A stretch of 21,823 nucleotides of DNA from Chara braunii (GCA_003427395.1 BFEA01000010.1:6710207-6732029), one strand, 5' to 3'. Shown: positions 8,530-18,127, numbered from the stretch's first letter. The notes: generated from the letters alone by a model not told the origin. Made by a program: numbers and translations.

Positions 8530-10070
8530 TGCGAGGAATGAGCCCTCACAGGGCCCTTGTAAGCCATGCACGTGATCTAGGCCGAGGCCCCCAGCAAGCC
8601 CCGTGCCGGCCCTAAGTGAAGGTGGGCCTGAATATCCACGTCAAGCTTAATTTCGACATTTTTCCCTATGTGGGTACTCAGACAGTTGCAGCACGCCAGT
8701 AGGTTACGAAGAATCGTGAGCCCTCAGGCTCTCTCCAGAAACATGGGCTGCGCTGTACACTTGAGCCCAGGGCCTGGATGGTTGCGCCCTGGGAAGACGC
8801 AGTGTGAGGCGGACACATCACGCAGCGGCCACAAACGAATGAGAAAGCAGCATTGTCGTCACACCTGGGCCGTGAGCCAATGAGGAAGCAGCGAACACTT
8901 GGAGGCGGCGTGGCAGCCTGAGAGTGCCTACCCGCACGAGGCCCAGGCCACAAACTGTAGAGGTGGGCCCGGGCGCAAACACTGGGGCCCGACTGGAAGC
9001 TACTGGAAACTTCCTAGCCAGGCCCACACAGACTGGAAGGCCCTCCCACGATTCAGGCCCCAAATTCGGGTCTCAGGGTTAGAGGCCCTGGTCAAGAAAG
9101 ACCAAGTTCGTCAAATTCAGAAAAGCCGCAATTGGTACCTCAGCAGTCCAGTCCAACAGGCACCCAACAAACACTCACATCTTAGGGGCAAAAGTCACGT
9201 CTCATAATGAAAAGTCATATTGAAGAGTCACATCCCACGAGTAAAAGGGCAGTTCCACAGGCAAGAGTCATGTCTCAGAGGCAGGAGTCACAGACCATAG
9301 TCAAAAACCATATGCCAGAATCGAAAAGTCATGACTCAAAGGCCCAAGCAGCAGCAGACCAATGGAAATTCCGGAAGGTTCCAGGCCTTGACATTCAGAA
9401 GCAGACAGGCCGTGGGGATGTGGTACCGGAACCCAGTAAGGCCCCAGGAGAAGAGGCTGGCACGAGTTGAAGTGCAATCCAAGACTACAAAAGGACTGGC
9501 CAGCCTACCATTCAGGCAGATGGCTCATTCGCAAGAAGTGTGGAAGTGCTAGTGCACTTGTGCGCTACTGTGAGGGCAGAGCGCTGAAGCCAGAGTGTTG
9601 CACTAAGATAGAGAAGAAGAGATTGCTCTGGCAGGGAGAAGGCAGCCATAGCTGCGCCAGTGCAGGGTGTTAGTAATAGACTTTAGAGGGTTAGTAGGCA
9701 TATTAGTGGGTGTATTCAGAGTAGATCCTTGAGTAGAAGTTAGTGAGTGTGCATGCATGTAGGGAGAGAAGATGCAGCGAGAACATAGCTAGGGAGAAGA
9801 CCAGCAAGGCGGAGAGATACATAAGAGAGAAGAGCAGTGGGGATACCTGAGAGCTTATGCTGGTTACTGGTTATTAGCTACCTTTGGTTTGCACTGATGA
9901 GCACTGGTGACTTGAACTCTTATTGCTCTTGTAATAACTTGTTGGAATACATAAGTTGCGCTACCTGGTCTTAATCTCTTTGGTCTCCAGTGTGAACTTC
10001 GTATGATCTCATACATGCATGTGGTGTGAATATGTGCGCTCACTAGTGTTGAACTAAGAGGTTCGTTGCA
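8530..10070 (+). repeat. 5' LTR (1541 bp)
   Basis: Starts TGCGAGGAATGAGCCCTC and ends TTCGTTGCA, followed by AAC and the PBS. Bases 8530-9033 align closely with 16991-17501 of the 3' LTR. Bases 9034-9460 have no counterpart there and include AGTC-rich sequence. From 9461 (CACGAG...) only short islands match the 3' LTR, for example GGCCAGCC and GCAGCCATAGCTG. The right half looks more like the LTR ending at 6902, with which it shares an exact 18-bp segment. Confidence 0.85.
9139..9335 (+). repeat. AGTC-rich U3 section with a 73-bp diverged duplication
   Basis: AGTC occurs at 9145, 9150, 9193, 9213, 9226, 9266, 9286, 9299 and 9327. The positions 9193/9213/9226 and 9266/9286/9299 are offset by exactly 73 bp, and flanking bases also agree (AAGTCACGTCTCA against AGTCATGTCTCA), so the array arose by tandem duplication. 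It lies upstream of the presumed core promoter, where LTR enhancers usually sit. A regulatory role is inferred, not shown. Confidence 0.6.
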
Positions 10071-10073
10071 AAC

Positions 10074-10085
10074 TGGTATCAGAGC
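10074..10085 (+). promoter_or_regulatory. primer-binding site complementary to tRNA-iMet
   Basis: TGGTATCAGAGC, three bases after the LTR end TTGCA. This is the standard PBS of many plant LTR retrotransposons, pairing with the 3' end of initiator methionine tRNA, and it fixes the 5' LTR border and the orientation of the element. Confidence 0.9.
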
Positions 10086-10679
10086 AGTTGCTCATGGCAC
10101 CCACTGGTCATCGTTGGCAATGATTAAGGTTGGTAAGAAGGGAGATGAGAAAGAGAGTTGAGTGGGGAGAAGACTGATGAAGGGGAAAGAAGCAGGCTGA
10201 AGAAGAAGTGGCCTGTTGAGAAGTGATTATGTACCTGTTGCTGCTGCGTTGGAGTGTTGGAGCGGCTGTGGAGCTTCATCAACGGAACGTTCATTGGAGT
10301 GAAGTGCATCCCCCCATTTAACCTTTATTGCTTGCTGATCTGTCTTGGTGTTTGGTACCTTCCTCATCCTATTGTCGTGGCTGCTGGGCTGGTCCAAATC
10401 TCGTGATATAGTTGAGTCTAGCAACCAGTCCACTCGTAAAAAATATTTTTTTTTTTTGGGAAGGTATACTACAGTCAGCAACTGGCAGACCCACTCAGGA
10501 GTTAGTAATTAGTAGTTGGGGCTAGATCTAAGTGGTGAGGAGGTGGAGGGTAGGTATCTGTGCCTTTGATCACCATGGACGATTATCCTATGTTCACACT
10601 CCTGTCTCTGTCTGTGCTATGGGGACCCCTACTTCGCTTATTCTTTCCTCTTGGGTTCCAGCGAACCTTCTTCTCACAT
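10086..10679 (+). other. untranslated leader between PBS and gag
   Basis: About 600 bp without recognisable coding sequence, containing an A/T run near 10440-10458. Leaders of this position and size are usual in Ty3/gypsy elements and carry packaging signals. No specific structure could be identified. Confidence 0.5.
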
Positions 10680-12160
10680 ATGATGTTGAGGTCTGGGAAG
10701 TCAACGCAGGCCCAGACAGTTGAGGAACGGACAGAGATAGACCGCCGCTCGACAGAAAAGAAGAAAGAAAAGAGGAGGAGAAAAGGATGGAGGAGGAGGA
10801 GGTGAAGAAGAAGTTGTTGGAAGAGAAAGAAAAAATGGAGAAGGAGATGAAGGAGAAGGAGAGAAAAATGTTGGAGGAATTGAAAGAAGAAGAAGAAGAA
10901 GAAGTAAAAAAAGATGAAGGAGAAAGGCTGGAAAGGAGAAGAACCCAGCCGCAAGAAGAAAAGGCCGAGAGTAGTCAGGCCGGGGCAATCCATATACGAC
11001 AGCTGGAGGCGTTGAATTGGATTGAGCAGTTCGGGTACATAACAAAGTTTCCAAAAGAGACGGAGGAGGGAAAAAATGCCTTTGTAATTAAGTAAGCATC
11101 TGCAGCAGACGAGGTGGAGAAAAATTTACTGTTGGAGGAGAGGAAGGCAGAGTTGAACAATAAGATGCAAAAGATTTTGTACTGGGACCGTGTGTTAATG
11201 GCAAGTTCATGAATGGCAGGGGACGCAATTAGCTTCGCTATCTCTTTGATGAAAGAGGTTGGCTGCACAACCATGGTTCAGTACTCTCAATAGACACATA
11301 TCGAAGACTTCTTCAAAGCCCTTAGAGAAAGGTTGGAAGATAAGAACCTGGGCCGAAGGACCGAGTCTTTGATTCTTCACATTGGTGATCGTAAGTGGAA
11401 GAGTGCACCGACTCTCAAAGCTACTATGGATGAACTTCTGCAGTGCCCGGATCATGGACTGACACCTACACAGATTCTGAATAACTTTACAGATTCTGAA
11501 TGACTTTGCCAGAGCGCTCTTAGATCCCCTCAAAACATAACTTTATCCCCGCACTAAGGAGGAAGGTATGACATACGAGAAGTTTAGTAAGATCGCCGTA
11601 GATCACGCTGGCTTCCTACAAGAGGCACAATAATGCCATTACTGGAAAGACCTGCAGGCAGGAAAAAAGTGGAAAGATTGAACAATTTTGGGTAATATAG
11701 CAGCAAAGATAACCTATTGGTCACCTTCAAAGGAGGGGTAGAGTCACTTACCTATGACCAAATAGATTACGAGTTAGAAGAAGACAACAATAGTCACTTG
11801 CCCAGGGAGGGGACTATGCGGCTGTTGCAGCCCGCGGGGGAGGGCGACAAGGAGGAAGAGGCCGTGGTAGAGGAAGAGGAGGCCGCGGTCGAGGTGGAGG
11901 AAGAGGACCCGCCACCCAGAGGGGTAGTGGCGAAGGTAGCTACTATTTGGGAGGAAGGGGTAATGTCCCTCGCAAGGTGGAAGAGGTTCCTACTCCACAG
12001 GGGGAAGAGGTAGAGACGGTCATACCTAGAGCACCCAGGGATAGCTGAAGGCAAGCCTTGGTTAGAAATGGGTATAGATGAAAAAAAATGGGAAGAACGT
12101 CACAAGGCTGGTCAATGTTTTAAATGTGGTGACCCCGACCACTTAGTTTCCTTTTGTCCA
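10680..12160 (+). pseudogene. gag: gag polyprotein remnant with CCHC zinc knuckle
   Basis: Gag forms the virus-like particle and binds the RNA. A plausible start is the double ATG at 10680/10683 (MMLRSGKST). A long Glu/Lys-rich, probably coiled-coil segment follows (10787-11000, frame shifted from the start), then a region containing LEALNWIEQFGYITKF. The core continues in the same frame through 11111-11490 (FKALRERLEDKNLGRRTESL) but is broken by TAA at 11093, TGA near 11210 and TAG near 11291. A 19-bp tandem duplication (11470-11488, 11489-11507) shifts the frame again before DHAGFLQEAQ. An Arg/Gly-rich stretch (about 11812-11990, GGRGRGRGRGGRGRGGGRG) precedes a CCHC knuckle at 12116-12157 (CFKCGDPDHLVSFC, spacing C-2-C-4-H-4-C). 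The pieces lie in different frames. Gag assignment rests on position, the RG stretch and the knuckle; the core itself I recognise only loosely. Confidence 0.8.
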
Positions 12161-12164
12161 GAGT

Positions 12165-12935
12165 ATGGGTACCCGAAAGGGAACGGCCAGTAGAGGTTGC
12201 GGTTGCCTCTACAAGGACTCTGGATGCAAGCAGACTGTCAACCTCCCATCCAGAGGTCCCAATGGTAGAGACCAAGACGGTAGTTGGCCCCACCTAGTTA
12301 CCTGCCCAGCAGTTGCTTATGCTAGGACTTCTCTAGGTGGTTCCCTCGCAAGCATAGGTGATGAATTGATCACTCGTCGCCGCGTTTGGGCCGAAATGAA
12401 GAAAAGGAAAGGGCAGTTAATAATTGCGGATGTAGAAGTTACAGGAGTCAGAGTTGGCGCACTAGTGGACAGTGGGTCAACACGCAACTATATCAGTAAG
12501 AAGGGTTTGCAAAAGTTGCGGTTAGGGCTTAAAGTTCAGAAGCTAGAACAACCCGTTGTAAGTGAGCTAGCGGGCAATAGAGAAATTGTGGTAGATAGAT
12601 ATGTTGAAGGGGTTAGGGTATACTTCCGGTCGGAGGCAGGGGGAAAGGTGGAGCGTGTTCTGCACTCCCTGACACTCTTAGTGGAGGACAGTCTCCCTTT
12701 TGATATGATTTTAGGAACTGATTGGGGTGAGGCCGCCAATGCAGATGTGAAATTGGGTGAGCATGAGTGTTGTTTGCCTAGTCCTACAGGTGGAAAGAAG
12801 AGAATTCGACTTTACCATGCATCTGGCGTAGAGAATAACCTATCCCTTTGTTGCATGAGTGCCCCACGTTCGCCCGACATGTGGTCAGGAATGACCTTGC
12901 CGATCAAGTGTTTGTTGCATATGTGCGCCCGGTGA
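12165..12935 (+). pseudogene. retropepsin-like aspartic protease domain of pol
   Basis: The protease cleaves the Gag-Pol polyprotein. After a linker of uncertain frame, the fold starts near 12412 (GQLIIADVEVTGVRVGALVD). The active-site motif is VDSGSTRNYIS, catalytic Asp codon 12468-12470, and the second hallmark FDMILGTDW lies about 75 residues later (around 12700-12726). Both features match clan AA proteases of Ty3/gypsy elements. The frame ends at 12935 in unrelated residues; the reverse-transcriptase part continues in another frame from about 12848, so a frameshift lies between about 12830 and 12860. The domain itself appears undamaged. Confidence 0.85.
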
Positions 12936-13893
12936 GTGAAAGTAAGAAAGAGGAAGAACGTATTCCCCCCAATGTGCAAAAGTTGCTTGTTGAGTTCAGT
13001 GATGTTGGAGAGGCCCGAAATGGAGTGGTTGAGAGAGAAACTAAGCACCGTATAGAGTTAGAACCCGGTAGCCAGATTCCCAAGGGCCCTATCTATAGGA
13101 TGTCTCCAAAGGAGCTGGATGAACTACGAAAGTAATCGGATGAGTTGCTTGAGAAGGGGTGGATTAAGCCAAGTTCCTCACCATTCGGTGCGCCAGTCCT
13201 GTTTATGCCAAAGAAGGGCGACGAACTACGAATGTGCATAGACTATAGGGGACTTGATGCGATAACCGTTAAAAATTTGGAACCATTACCACGAATAAAT
13301 GATCTCCTGGATAGAGTTCAAGGTTGCAAATATTTCTCCAAGATTTATCTGAAGTCGGGTTACCATCAGATTGAGGTATTGCCCGAGGATCAGCACAAAA
13401 CGGCTTTCCGAACTAGATATGGCCACTATGAGTTTGTGGTGATGTCGTTTGGTTTGACTAATACCCCTGCAACCTCCCAAAGATGTATGAATGAGTTGTT
13501 TCGAGATTGGCCAGAAAAGTTTGTTGTTGTTCATTTGGATGATATACTGATTTTTAATAAGAGTCTGAGCAAGCATGAGGAGCACCTCCGAGTTGTGCTT
13601 AATAAACTGCGGAGGCGAAATTCAAGATTAACCCAAAGAATTGTGAGTGGGCAAAGCGTCAAGTTCTGTACTTGGGACATATGGTAGATGGTGATGGGAT
13701 TAAACCGAAAGACGATAAGATTGCAACCATTAGAGATTGGCCTAACCCGCGCACGTTTCTTGGTCTGGCCAACTATTACTGCAAGTTCGTTCGGAACTTT
13801 CTGGTAATCGCTGCCCCATTGAGCATATTGTTAAAGAAAGAAACCATTTGGAAATGGGATCAAGATTGTACTGCGTCCTTCAAGCGTTTATAA
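12848..13893 (+). pseudogene. pol: Ty3/gypsy reverse transcriptase, broken and with a lost catalytic Asp
   Basis: RT copies the element RNA into DNA. The lead-in KHRIELEPGSQIPKGPIYRM is typical of Ty3/gypsy pol. A stop (TAA 13133-13135) then interrupts LRK*SDELLEKGWI. Conserved blocks follow in one frame: KGWIKPSSSPFGAPVLFMPK, LRMCIDYRGLD, FSKIYLKSGYHQI, FRTRYGHYEFVVMSFGLTN and VVVHLDDILIF. The family has Asp in FSKIDLKSGYHQI; here it is Tyr (TAT 13346-13348), so one of the three catalytic carboxylates is missing. The LDD of motif C is present (13538-13543). A frameshift near 13610 moves the sequence to another frame (YLGHMVDGDGIKPKDDKIATI). At 13754 the usual link between DWPNPRT and FLGLANYY is missing several residues, suggesting a small in-frame deletion. 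Confidence 0.92.
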
Positions 13894-14331
13894 CTTTATA
13901 GAAATGTTTGATTAATTACCCGGTGTTGAAAGTTGCGGATCCATCTCTACCCTTTATCGTAACCACTGATGTCAGTCAATACGGGATTGGTGATGTACTC
14001 CAGCAAGACGATGGGAATAGGTACAGACCTGTGGATTTCATGTCCTGTAGACTGCTAAGCGAAAAGGTCGTCGCTTCTACCTATGAGAGAGAGTTGTTCG
14101 CTCTAAGGGAAGCGTTGAATCACTGGCGACATTATCTGCTAGGACGCCACTTCAAAGTTTACTCGGATCATGAGACACTTCGCTGGTTAAAAACCCAGGC
14201 TCGGATGACACCTAAACTGACTAGGTGGTCTGGGGAGATTGATAATTTGACTTTGAGCTGAAGCCAGTCAAGGGGAAGTATAACGTTGTCGCCAATGCAT
14301 TAAGTAGGAAGCTGACTTTTTCGGGGCCATT
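13894..14331 (+). pseudogene. pol: RNase H domain of pol
   Basis: RNase H removes RNA from the RNA:DNA hybrid. In one frame from 13908 to 14250: LPFIVTTDVSQYGIGDVLQQ (first acidic residue), then YERELFALREALNHWRHYLL (conserved Glu) and VYSDHETLRWLKTQ (conserved Asp). Frameshifts lie near 13893 and 14248. The end, FELKPVKGKYNVVANALSRK, is in a further frame and has Asn where the family has Asp (ADALSRK), followed by a TGA at 14331. This matches the RT-linked RNase H of Ty3/gypsy elements. Confidence 0.88.
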
Positions 14332-15570
14332 GTGACATATTTGGATGTAGGCACTGAAGTGCAAGAGAAAGTTAGGACTGCATACGTTGTTGATCCTATC
14401 TATAGTGTCTTAATAAAGAAAGTGCAAGAGGCCCCTCATGAAGTTCCGGATTCTAGAGTGACTCAAGGACTCTTGTTTGAAAAAACAGATGTGCGTGATA
14501 GACTATGTATTCCAAACAATGAAGAGATTAGAAGTTTGATCCCAGGGGAATGCCATGATACTGAGGGACATTTTGGTTGGAGGAAGACGTATGCTAACCT
14601 CCTGTGTTCATATACATGGATTAGAATGAAACATGATAGTATCGCCTATGTGCAAGGCTGTCAAGTTTGTCAGTGGAACAAGAGTTCCACACAGCCTCCC
14701 CTTGGTTTACTCAAACCTCTGCCTATTCCGTCATGTCCTGGAGACTTTGTGTCTATCGACTTCATGGACACGAAAATAAGAAGCAGAAGTGGAAAAAGTC
14801 AAGTTATGGTTATAGTGGATAAGTTTAGTAAGTTTCTTGTGTTTGTTCCACTTCCTGCAAAAGCGAAAGCTGATGTGGTGATTAGGGAATTTTGTAATCA
14901 TTGGGTGAAAGATTATGGGCATCCCTTAACTATCGTAAGTGATAGGGATACGCGGTTCACGGGTGATCAGTGGCAGCAACTGATGAAGGTGTATGGGTCT
15001 TCAGGTAGACATCCTGAGATAAATGGACAGACCGAGCAGATGAACAAGCTACTGCAGCAAGTGTTGCTCATGTGCATCCGACCTGATCAAATTGACTGGG
15101 ACGAACATCTGCCAAAAGTTGCAAGTGCCTATAACAATTTTGTGCATCTAGCTACATCTAGAACACCGACTGAACTGCATTTTGGATGGCGCCCACGTAG
15201 ACCCATTGACTGTCTAAACCCTGATCAAGTACAGAGACTTCCACCAGGAACCGGGAAATTTGTTGTTCAATATCAGAAAGATTTGGAAAAAGGTTAAGGA
15301 AAATATTAGTAAAGCACAACATCAGATGATCGAACAAGTTAATAAGCATTGCAGACCTTCACAATTTGTTGTAGGAGATTTGGTGTGGGTGAAGTCAAAA
15401 GAGTTTCTTCCTGAGGAGAACATTTTCCATAAGTTGTTACCTGCCTATAGAGGTCCGTGGCAGATTCTGGATGTAATCGGTGATGTGGATGGTCCCTCGT
15501 ATGTTGTCGAAATTCCTGCTCACTTACACATATATTTGTTGTTTCATGCTTCAAGGCTAGCGGTCTCAAG
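14332..15570 (+). pseudogene. first integrase (INT1) with GPY/F-type C-terminus
   Basis: Integrase inserts the cDNA into the genome. A zinc-binding HHCC motif is present: His 14554 in HDTEGH and the two Cys of CQVC (14659, 14668). The catalytic core has D in SIDFMD (14758), D in VSDRDTRF (14941) and E in NGQTEQMN (15034). The first two Asp are 61 codons apart as in INT2, but the second Asp and the Glu are separated by only 30 residues instead of 35, so five residues appear deleted near GSSGRHPEI. The frame breaks near 15297 and the C-terminal module continues in another frame from 15260, with GDLVWVKSKEF, AYRGPWQILDVIGD, DGPSYVVEIP and FHASRLA. Leaving aside the deletion and frameshift, this is a full-length integrase, and it sits where the element's own integrase is expected. 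Confidence 0.9.
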
Positions 15571-15599
15571 ACACTTACAATTGTATGTGTGCATCAACA

Positions 15600-16685
15600 T
15601 TGGTCAATGGTGGAAGCCTACAAGTAAGACCCCGTCACGATGGACATCATGCGCAAGCTTGAGGCCCAAGACAAGGCGACATCAGATGAGTTTGTGTGTA
15701 GGGTGTAAAAGATTAGTTGTTCCATCTAGTGAGATTTTGCATAGTTTGTTTCTGGTGGCCTGATATGCTTGACAATGCGAAGAAATACGTCCAGACTTGT
15801 TATGTCTGTCAGCGGGACAAGCCACGAACTCAAGCCTCGCTTGGGTTACTTAAGCCCTTGCCCATTCCTGTAGGGCGAGAGTATTTCCATGGATTTCATG
15901 GATACACTCGTGACCAACAAGAGTGGCAAGAGGCACATATTCGTCATAGTAGACCGATTCACTAAGTATGCTAGACTAATGGCCATGCCGGAGACTGCAA
16001 GGACTGAACACATTATCAAGTTATTCATGGATAACTTGGTACGTGATTTTGCACTGCCTAAGACTATCATTAGTGACAGAAATATCCGTTTCACGAGTAA
16101 GATATGGAAGAAGGCTGCAGAAGAGACGGGCAGCCAACTCCAAATGACTTCGGGAAATCATGCCGAAGCAAACGGTCAAGCAGAACAGATGAACCATGTG
16201 GTGCAGCATCTGCTGAGGCACTATATTAAGCCCAGCCAGGATGAGTGGGATGAGAAACTACCTCTCATCGCCAATCTTACAATAACGTTGTACATAGCAC
16301 CACGGGCATCAGTCCTAACCAGCTGCATTTTGGGCGGACGCCTAGATCTGCTCTAGACTTCCTCCTTCCTAAAAACCGACCCGCTGCAATGCCTGGAAAC
16401 ATAGAGTTTGGTGTCCAGTATGAGAAGTTGTTGCAGCAGGCTGACGAGCATATTAGAAAGTCTCAGAAGGCAATGATTGCCTCAGAGAACAAGCATCGGC
16501 GACAGTCCACATTTCAGGTAGGGGAACGAGTCTGGGTTAAGGCTAGTGAACTGGGACAGGAATTCGGAATCTCGCGAAAACTAATGCCACAGTACTTCGG
16601 TCCTTGGGAAGTCCTGGATGTGGTGGGTAATGATTTGGATGGACCCTCTTATGTCATTAGAATCCCTGGACATCTGCGCACTTAA
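15600..16685 (+). pseudogene. second integrase (INT2), homologous to but different from INT1
   Basis: A second integrase follows the first directly. Its beginning is damaged: RLVVPSSEILHSL (around 15710-15745) runs straight into FWWPDMLDNAKKYVQTCYVC (15747 onward), so the His pair of the zinc motif is missing while CYVC is present (15798, 15807). SLGLLKPLPIP is shared with INT1. After a frameshift near 15885 the core reads SMDFMDTLVTNKSGKRHIFV, with D at 15892, D at 16075 (SDRNIRF) and E at 16183 (NGQAEQMN). The last two are separated by exactly 35 residues. Another frameshift near 16280-16390 precedes the C-terminal module (GERVWVKASELGQEF, QYFGPWEVLDVVGND, DGPSYVIRIPGHL), ending at TAA 16684-16686. 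The sequence differs from INT1 at many residues, so it is not a recent tandem duplication; it looks like the integrase of a related element. Confidence 0.88.
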
Positions 16686-16977
16686 CCCGTGTTTCACGCC
16701 CCAAAGCTTGCACCTTTCGCTGAGACAGATATGTTCCCAACAAGAAGGTCAATGCTGCCCCCAACCATGGATGGCCACGTGGACGCCGACGGCACCTGGA
16801 ACACAGAGATCTGCCTGTTCCCAAGCCTGCTGGCAGGGGAAGACCACCCAAACCTATGAGGCAATACCGGGTAAGGTTCAGGCATCATACGGATCCCAAG
16901 GAAGGTTGTTGGTTCACAAAGAAGGAGCTTGTTAAGACAGCACCTGCGTGGAAGCATCTCAGCGGACTTTCGAAGGT
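16686..16977 (+). pseudogene. integrase C-terminal extension, chromodomain-like
   Basis: Beyond the stop at 16684 the same frame continues VFHAPKLAPFAETDMFPTRR, the usual segment after the GPY/F module. After a frameshift, 16856-16977 reads RQYRVRFRHHTDPKEGCWFT and then KKELVKTAPAW. The spacing of VRF, W and AP resembles the chromodomain tails of Ty3/gypsy chromoviruses, which steer integration to certain chromatin. The resemblance is weak because the frame is broken, and I rate the chromodomain as probable only. Confidence 0.55.
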
Positions 16978-16990
16978 AATGGGGATGGAA
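16978..16990 (+). promoter_or_regulatory. polypurine tract before the 3' LTR
   Basis: AATGGGGATGGAA directly precedes the TG of the 3' LTR. Position and composition fit the plus-strand primer of reverse transcription, and it supports the LTR border at 16991. Confidence 0.75.
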
Positions 16991-18123
16991 TGGGAGGAAT
17001 GAGCCCTCGCCGGGCCCTTGTCAGCCATGCACATGATCTGGGCTGAGGCCCCCAGCAAGCCCTGTGCCCGCCCTAAGTGAAGGCGGGCCTGAATATCCAC
17101 GTGAAGCTTAAGTTCGACATTTTTCCCTATGTGGGTACTCAGACAGTTGCAGCACGGCGCACGCCAGTTGGTTATGGAGAATCATGAGCCCTCAGGCTCT
17201 TTCCAGAAACATGGGCTGCACTGTACAGTTGAGCCCAGGGCCCGGGTGGTTGCGCCCTGGGCACACGCGGTGTGAGGCCAACACATCACTCAGCGGCCAC
17301 GGACGAATGAGAAAGCAGCATTATCATCACACCTTGGCCGTGAGCCAATGAGGAAGCACCGAACACTTGGAGGCTGCATGGCTGCCTGAGAGTGCCTGCC
17401 CGCACAAGGCCCAGGCCCCTAGCTGTAGAGGTGGGCCTGGGCGCAGACACTGGGGCCTGACTGGAAGCTACTGGAAACTTCCTAGCCAGGCCCATGCAGA
17501 CACACACGAGCTGCACTTTCCATAAAGGAAAGAGGCCAGCCCAGAGGGAGGCATTCTGTCCTAGGCAGGCAATGCGGACACGCTGCTGCGTTGCTGCGCT
17601 AGTGTCTGCATGGGCGCTGCTGGTCGCACTCGTGCACGGGCGCCGTGGTGAGAGGGGCGCTGCTGAGGCAGTGGGCGCACAGCAGCCATAGCTGGGCAGC
17701 TGGGGTGCAGGGCAGGTGATGGCAAAGGTGGTTTTCGAGTAGGAGGCGTATGCTGTGGGAAGACGAGGGGTGATGAGGAGAGGAGAGAGAACTTACCTGG
17801 TGCATGCTGGTGGTCGACATTGGTGTTGACGTCATGTACATTGGTCTTGGACTTCAGAGTGAACCAGTTGCAAGAACGTAGGTAGGCTAGATAGGTTGAG
17901 CAGGATAGGCTGGGCGCTGGGCACCAGACTTTAAGTGTGACATTGGATACATTGTTGGTGTGACCAGAGAGTGGCGACATTGACACCTGAGTTCATTGTT
18001 ATTGCTCTTATTTGGACGGTATCTTGGTGCATTGCACTCTCTGCTTGGTTCATGACTACCTGAGCTTATTCGTGATTTTGCAACTTGGATTTCTGTCTAT
18101 CGCTCTCGCTCATATTCCTTGCA
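16991..18123 (+). repeat. 3' LTR (1133 bp)
   Basis: Starts TGGGAGGAATGAGCCCTC and ends CATATTCCTTGCA. Bases 16991-17501 match the start of the 5' LTR closely (about 12 differences in the first 165 bp by eye). The rest matches the solo LTR at 18339-19365 better: both end GGATTTCTGTC...CGCT...CATTTTCC or CATATTCC, then TTGCA. CATAAAGG near 17520 is the probable TATA-like box. Confidence 0.85.
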
Positions 18124-18127
18124 CCAG
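18124..18127. repeat. target-site duplication CCAG, right copy
   Basis: CCAG directly after the TTGCA end of the 3' LTR, equal to 8526-8529. Only four bases match (the next base differs), so chance cannot be excluded from this pair alone; the LINE continuity on both sides supports it. Confidence 0.7.

Larger units (their letters stand above)
8530..18123 (+). mobile_element. complete but defective Ty3/gypsy-type LTR retrotransposon, mosaic, with two integrases
   Basis: The 9.6-kb element is flanked by the 4-bp duplication CCAG and lies inside a minus-strand LINE. It has both LTRs starting TG and ending TTGCA, a tRNA-iMet-type PBS at 10074, a polypurine tract up to 16990, gag with an Arg/Gly stretch and CCHC knuckle, and pol in the Ty3/gypsy order protease, RT, RNase H, integrase. 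A second integrase and a chromodomain-like tail follow the first integrase. Every coding block has stops, frameshifts or indels, so the copy is not autonomous. The LTRs agree to roughly nine in ten bases over their first 500 bp but diverge strongly afterwards, which fits a mosaic of two related elements rather than a simple single insertion. Confidence 0.88.

Noticed and set aside
10680-11490. Alternative genetic code, since TAA and TAG occur inside gag and pol where Gln would fit (for example 13133)
   Set aside because: TGA also interrupts gag, and frameshifts and lost catalytic residues accompany the stops; ordinary decay explains all of it.
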